Shown: positions 59,480 through 64,000 of the stretch, piece after piece
Numbering within the stretch: the first letter of the stretch is position 1
How the letters are laid out: each line of letters opens with the position of its first letter
Source of the DNA: Impatiens glandulifera
Taxonomy: Eukaryota; Streptophyta; Magnoliopsida; Ericales; Balsaminaceae
Length of the DNA stretch: 64,000 nt
Reading direction: 5' to 3'
NCBI RefSeq assembly: GCF_907164915.1
Contig: NC_061862.1
Span: 87,034,846 to 87,098,845 of the forward strand
The notes under the pieces: generated by a model
The model's input: only the letters and a program-made list of their open reading frames with translations
Told to the model about the DNA's origin: nothing
The model's database searches: none
Position numbers and translations under genes: made by a program

Positions 59480-60260
59480 TATGGGTCCCAAAAATGTGAT
59501 TTTTGATATGTTTGGCTGTTATGTGTCCCGAAAGTGTTGTTTAGGGACCCAAAAGTATGATTATATAATGCAGAAATGGGATTTTGATATGTTTGCTGAA
59601 TTAAGGGTCCTGAAAGTGTGTTTTCGGGACCCAAATGTGTTGTTTCAGGACCCGAAATGTGTTGTTTCGGGACCCGAAAATCGGATTTTGATATGTTTGG
59701 TTGTTGTGGGTCCCGAAAGTGTGGTTTTAGGACCTGAAATGTGTTGTTTCAGGACCCGAAATGTGTTGTTTCAGGACCCAAAAATCGGAATTTGATATGT
59801 TTGGCTGTTATGGGTTCTGAAAGTGTGGTTTCGGGACCCGAAATGTGTTTTTTCGGGACCCGAAAATCGGATTTTGATATGTTTGGCTGTTATGGGTCCC
59901 GAAAGTGTGGTTTCAGGACCCGCAAATCGGATTTTGATATGTTTGCTGAATTAAGGGTCCCGAAAGTGTGGTTTCGGGTCCCGAAATGTGTGGTTTCGGG
60001 CCCCGAAAATGAGATTTTGATATGTTTGGCTGTTATGGGTCTCGAAAGTGTGGTTTCGAGACCTGAAATGTGTGGTTTCGGGACTCAAAAATGGGATTTT
60101 GATATGTTTGGCTGTTATGGGTCCTGAAAGTGTGGTTTCGGGACCCGAAATAGAGTGTTTCGGGACCCGAAATGTGTGGTTTCAGGACCCGAAATAGGGT
60201 GTTTCAGGACCCAAAAGTGTGGTTTCAGGACCTGAAAGCTTGGTTTCGGGGCCTAAAATG
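59480..60260. repeat. Palindromic minisatellite in intron 2 or 3 of copy D
   Basis: About 25-30 degenerate copies of TTTCGGGACCCGAAA (its own reverse complement except the middle base), many preceded by GTGTGGT and interspersed with GGATTTTGATATGTTTGGCT. They fill most of the intron ending at 60331. Long frames across this region are by-products. Confidence 0.92.
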
Positions 60261-61844
60261 AGTAGATATCATGGTTTTCATCTGATTATCTGCTTCATGG
60301 ATTTTTAAATGTTTATCTTTTGTTTTTGTAGGGCAAATAAACGGAAAAAAAAATGCCCAAGAAGCAGCTCCCAAAGTCGGAATTCCCAAATCCCCAAAAG
60401 CTCCCAAAGTAGTTCCGAAATCCCCCAGAGCAGCAGCTCCCAAAGCAGCCCCCCACAACTTATTTTTAACTAGGACATCGTCTTTTGGGCTTTTCAATCT
60501 TCTACAACTGCTGTCTAAGGAACAAAAAGAGGCTGTGAAGTCAATAGGCTTTGGCCATCTACTTTCATTATCGCTTTCAAAACGCCATAGGGAGATCTCT
60601 CGTTATCTAGTCAGACAGTTTGACTATGATAAATGTTCATTCACTCTAGAGAATGGCGAGGAAGTGAAAATCGAGGAAGAAGATGTTGAAATGATATTGG
60701 GTCTCCCCAGAGGGGAGCGGTACATTGTAGAATATCAGAATAACGAGACTGATGACAAGTTGAAGGCATTTAGGACTCGATGGGGTAACCCTGTTAATGG
60801 CGCTCCTTTAGTGATTGTTATGCCGATGAAAATGATTGAGAACAAAGCTGCTAACAACAATTTCAAGATAGACTTCGTATTATTTGTTGTCAGCTGCTTT
60901 CTCTGGTGTGATCACCTAGGTCAACTATCCAGGTATATCTCATTTCTATTATTTTCATTTGCATGACAACATATATGACATGTTAATTAATCCTAAAATA
61001 TGTTTTTTTCACTTGCATGTATAGAATTCTGAAATCTATTTCAGATGTTCATAATATCAAGAAGTTCAATTGGTGCAAATTTGTACTTGAAGGATTAGTT
61101 CAATCATGCGCAAAAGTGAAGGAGAATGAAAAACGACATTTCCAAGGACCACAAACGTTCCTTATTATAAGTTATCACTAATTAATTTCTCTATTTTCAA
61201 AAATAATTGGTTTTAATATATGTTTGTTTTAAGTTGTGCTACGTGTATAGGGTGAGCAACCCTGAATTGAGAGGAGTTAATGAGCGACGATTTCCAATAC
61301 TGTCATGTTGGAATGACACGACGTTGAAGTCTAGGCTGGATACAGAGTGGGAAAATGGAGGATTCGGACGCGGAAGCGTTGTGGGACGAATTCCACTACT
61401 AGGGATGTGGGGGGAGAACGATGAGGATAATGATGGGGGAGAACGAGGAGGAGGAGAATATGAATGAGGAGCATAATGATGAGGGGGTCTGAGACCCCAA
61501 AGGCAGTAGTAGCAGAACCTAGGAAGAGGTCACCACCTAGGAAGAGGTCAGAACCAATGCATTCAACCCCTATGAATGATCGCCTACCACCTCTTAATAT
61601 AACACCTCTGAACACAGCTCCGGACTTAGATAGAATGACTTTTACAGAGAATTTGGTGTGGGATACGAAATGTACAGTGATGCTTGAAAGAGCCATGAGG
61701 AAAATGGAATCTTTAAGTTCAAGCTGGGATACAACGCCATTGTATGACAATGCCATGCACATCATTTACAGAGCAATGGACAAGAATAAACTTTTCAGGG
61801 ATGCCATGCATAAATACTTCAAGGATCAAACACTAACTGAAGAG

Positions 61845-62045
61845 GGGGGTGACAAAGAGGCCGGTGACAAGGAGGCCGATCAAAATGAGGCTGGTCAAAA
61901 TGAGGGGGGTCTTGATGAGGCCGGTGACAAGGAGGCTTCTCAAAATGAGGGGGGTCTTGATGAGGCCGGTGACAAGGAGGCTGCTCAAAATGAGGGGGGG
62001 TCTTGATGAGGTCGGTGACAAGGAGGCTGCTCAAAATGAGGGGGG
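61845..62045 (+). repeat. 45-bp coding tandem repeat in the acidic linker of copy D
   Basis: Units of 45 bp with GATGAGGCCGGTGACAAGGA and CTCAAAATGAGGGG encode 15 residues of the type LDEAGDKEAAQNEGG. Three near-identical units plus partial ones. A G-run of seven instead of six near 62000 shifts the frame of the last unit. Confidence 0.9.
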
Positions 62046-62514
62046 TCACAGTGAGGGGTGTCACACTAAGGACGATGGAAGAGAGGTGGCTCCAAGAAAA
62101 AGAAGGAAAAATCTCGTGCGAAAAATGAAAGTTTCAGCACACCTTAAATCTCAATATATGACGCAGAACAAGCCGAAGAACTTCGAGTCTGCCCAAATTC
62201 ATGAAGTTGCACATGATTTGGTGGTACAAAAAGAGGGTGGTCAAGAAGTTCCTAAAGTGGTGTTGAAAGGAAAAAAATTGGTCAAAAAATATAGAAAATA
62301 TCCCCTCGATGTCATGAAAATTCCAGCACGCCTTCAATGTCAATATATGATCAAGAACAAGCAAAGAAATCAAGCTTTCTTCGATTATGTCATGGTAGAT
62401 TACCGAGATGAAGTCGTTTTGGGGTTCATTTATGCAAATGAAGATGATGAGAATGCGAGGTAAATCAATCTTTCTTAGTTGAATATTGGTTATATTATGT
62501 TGGTTATAAAAATT

Positions 62515-62800
62515 GGTTGTTTCGGGCCCCGAAATAGGGTGTTTCAGGACCCAAAAGTGGGATTAAGGGTCCCGAAAGTGTGGTTTCAGGACCTGAAAGT
62601 GGGATTAAGGGTCCCGAAAGTGTGGTTTCGGAACCCGAAAGTTGAATTCTTATGTGTTTGGCTGTTATGGTCCTGAAATGGGTGGTTTCGGGACATGAAA
62701 TGGGTGGTTTCGGGACCTGAAATGTGTGGTTTCGGGACCTGAAATTGGTGGTTTCAGGACCCGAAATGGGTGGTTTCTTGTCCCGAAATGACTTATTTTA
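62515..62800. repeat. Same palindromic minisatellite in a second intron of copy D
   Basis: About a dozen copies of TTTCGGGACCCGAAA-type units (GGTTTCAGGACCTGAAA, GGTTTCGGGACCTGAAA) fill the intron between the exons ending at 62459 and starting at 62833. A last stray unit (ATTTCGGGACAAGAAAA) is at the window end. Confidence 0.9.
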
Positions 62801-64000
62801 ACTAGTTTTCTTCATTATGTGGTTTCATGAAGGAAGTATTGTATGTATCCGAGCATACCAATATCAACATAGGGCAATTTCAATCCATGAAAAATAAATG
62901 CCATGTTGAAAGTGGTATTATTGATGCGTGGGCAAACATGATCAGTCAGCACTGCAAATCATCTTCCGAAGGGAAAATCGTTTTTTCAACAGTCGTTTCT
63001 ATAAGTCTCTATATCTTTCATTGTTGTTTAAACCAATTGTCTTATTGTCATGTTGATTTCATTTGTAGTACTTTTGGGCACTTAAAAAAGTTTGTGTTGA
63101 AAGAATAAATGAAGAAATGAGAATTTTCAAAATAACACCCGAAGACATGAAAACTACTAATCTGGTAAGTCCAATATTTTTATATTATCTTATTCTTGCT
63201 CATATATGTCATCTGAATCTTGGTGATATTTTTGCAGATATTTTTCCCAATTTTATACGAAAGTCATTATTATGTTGTTGTCATCAACATTGCGAAGAAA
63301 GTAATTGAAGTCCTCGACAACCTCCCACTGAACCCAGATATAGCATGGGAACATAAATATGTCACAATTCGGAAACTGGTAATGTTGAAGTGTTTTTTTA
63401 CACATAATGTATGTTAAAGTGTTTATTAACTTCTTTGGTAAAACATGTACAAAACGTTGTGGAGTTCTTCAATACTATCGACCAAGAGATCGCAACCCAA
63501 ATTGCCCAATTCCCGGTCAATGTTTTGAATTTACCTTGACAAAACAGTTCAAATAAAACGGATTACGCAATATACTGCATGAGACATATTCATACTTACA
63601 TTGGCGATGCAAATTGGGATTGTGGTATAACCATAAAAAATGTAAGTTACATATTTTCACATTTTATTTGTTTCACAAATCTTTAATAACCGCTGAATTA
63701 TCATTTTTTGTAGGCAAAGGGAATGCTTGAAGCTTTTTGAGCCAAATACACCGCAATGATCATCCGTTCAAATTTAAACCAAAATCTGAAGAACATCTTA
63801 AATAAGTTTGTCAACATTTTAAAAGAAGATTGTCCTGAAACGTATAAGTTGTATGTAAAGAGCTAATTAATTTAGTACATTTTTGTCTTCAATTATTTTA
63901 TAGTCTTCAATTATAATAAATTTAAACTAAGTATAAAATATAAACTAAGTTACAAAAACGCCATTTCGGGACAAGAAAAATCGGACAAGAAAACCAGGTA

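Larger units (their letters stand above)
59199..63866 (+). pseudogene. Ulp1-family C48-type peptidase gene, copy D, nearly complete
   Basis: Exons inferred from splice sites: short 5' exons near 59199-59331; 60332-60932 (AVKSIGFGHLLSLSLSK, EDVEMILGLPRGE, a plant-mobile-domain-like region); 61025-about 61172 (IKKFNWCKFVLEGL, FQGPQTFLI); 61234 on (LCYVYRVSN, RRFPILSCWND); 61464-62459 (Lys/Arg-rich and acidic linker with 45-bp repeats); 62833-about 63003 (GIIDAWANMISQH, start of the protease fold); 63069-63164; 63238-63378 (FFPILYESHYYVVVIN, with the presumed catalytic His, and VLDN, with the Asp); about 63412-63641 (YCMRHIHTYIGDANWDCGI, catalytic Cys); 63714-63866, ending in TAA. Ulp1/SENP enzymes cleave SUMO-like proteins; for transposon versions the substrate is unknown. 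Defects: one frameshift near 62000, an unexplained frame change near 61460, an in-frame TGA near 63536 and another at 63738. Confidence 0.75.
58955..64000 (+). mobile_element. Mutator-like element copy D (Ulp1-carrying, runs past window end)
   Basis: The left terminus GAGAAATGATATTCTCAACG is the same type of end as in copies A and B. It is followed by a subterminal ACGTGGTCTTGCCAGC block, equivalent in position to the CCTGGCATGCCACGG block of copy B. The element carries a Ulp1-family gene on the plus strand, the most complete of the four in this window. The right terminus lies outside, so the 9-bp duplication cannot be tested. No transposase gene is visible. Confidence 0.75.

Noticed and set aside
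59463..60127. Two long frames with repeated CVVSGP-type residues
   Set aside because: By-products of the palindromic intron minisatellite; they lie in an intron of the Ulp1-family gene.
61331..62064. Minus-strand Pro-, Cys- and His-rich frames
   Set aside because: Antisense to the acidic linker and 45-bp repeat of copy D.

Overview
The window is nuclear DNA from a flowering plant, most likely a eudicot. It is strongly AT-rich, its genes carry GT-AG introns, and it is packed with plant transposable elements. Only three host genes are convincing, all on the minus strand. They are a CNX6/MOCS2B-type molybdopterin synthase large subunit (5314-5844), an intronless 814-residue P-class pentatricopeptide repeat protein resembling Arabidopsis At2g02150 (10466-12910), and a two-coding-exon membrane-anchored acidic protein of about 1689 residues resembling At5g17910 (44752-51743). 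I see no tRNA, rRNA or CRISPR locus. Resemblances to named genes are from memory, not from a search.

The rest is mostly mobile DNA in layers. 1-4061 is part of a Mutator-like element (MULE copy A) carrying a decayed Ulp1 (C48 peptidase) family gene; the window opens inside a 1.2 kb palindrome made of that gene. 13750-22010 is a minus-strand Ty1/copia relic split by a LINE (14538-17396), which is itself split by a hAT-type MITE (15276-15756), and separately by a young gypsy-type element (17969-20682) with 5-bp target duplications. 22510-25640 is a tandem duplication whose second copy holds a hAT element. 26860-28009 is a Helitron. 28553-31303 is a complete but internally deleted MULE (copy B). 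32305-36889 holds a PIF-type MITE, a hAT-like element filled with a giant inverted minisatellite, and a CACTA-type element carrying a captured exon. 37150-40522 is a second, plus-strand copia relic, followed directly by another fragment of the Ulp1-family gene (copy C).

From 52261 to the end are AT-rich spacer, a MITE, a second Helitron with a nested hAT, and the most complete Ulp1-family MULE (copy D, 58955 to beyond the window end). Copies A-D share an N-terminal domain (motif around IGFG.LLSL), an NWC.FV motif exon, an RFPILSCWND motif, an acidic tandem repeat and, in A and D, a cysteine-peptidase end. Their terminal repeats begin near-identically (GAGAAATGATA type). The copies differ in their intron minisatellites and acidic repeats.

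The strongest candidates for new biology are the gypsy-type element, which encodes gag plus a chromodomain in one frame with no protease, reverse transcriptase or integrase; the inverted AACGTG-rich minisatellite in a hAT-like element; and the Ulp1-MULE family, whose introns carry family-specific minisatellites.
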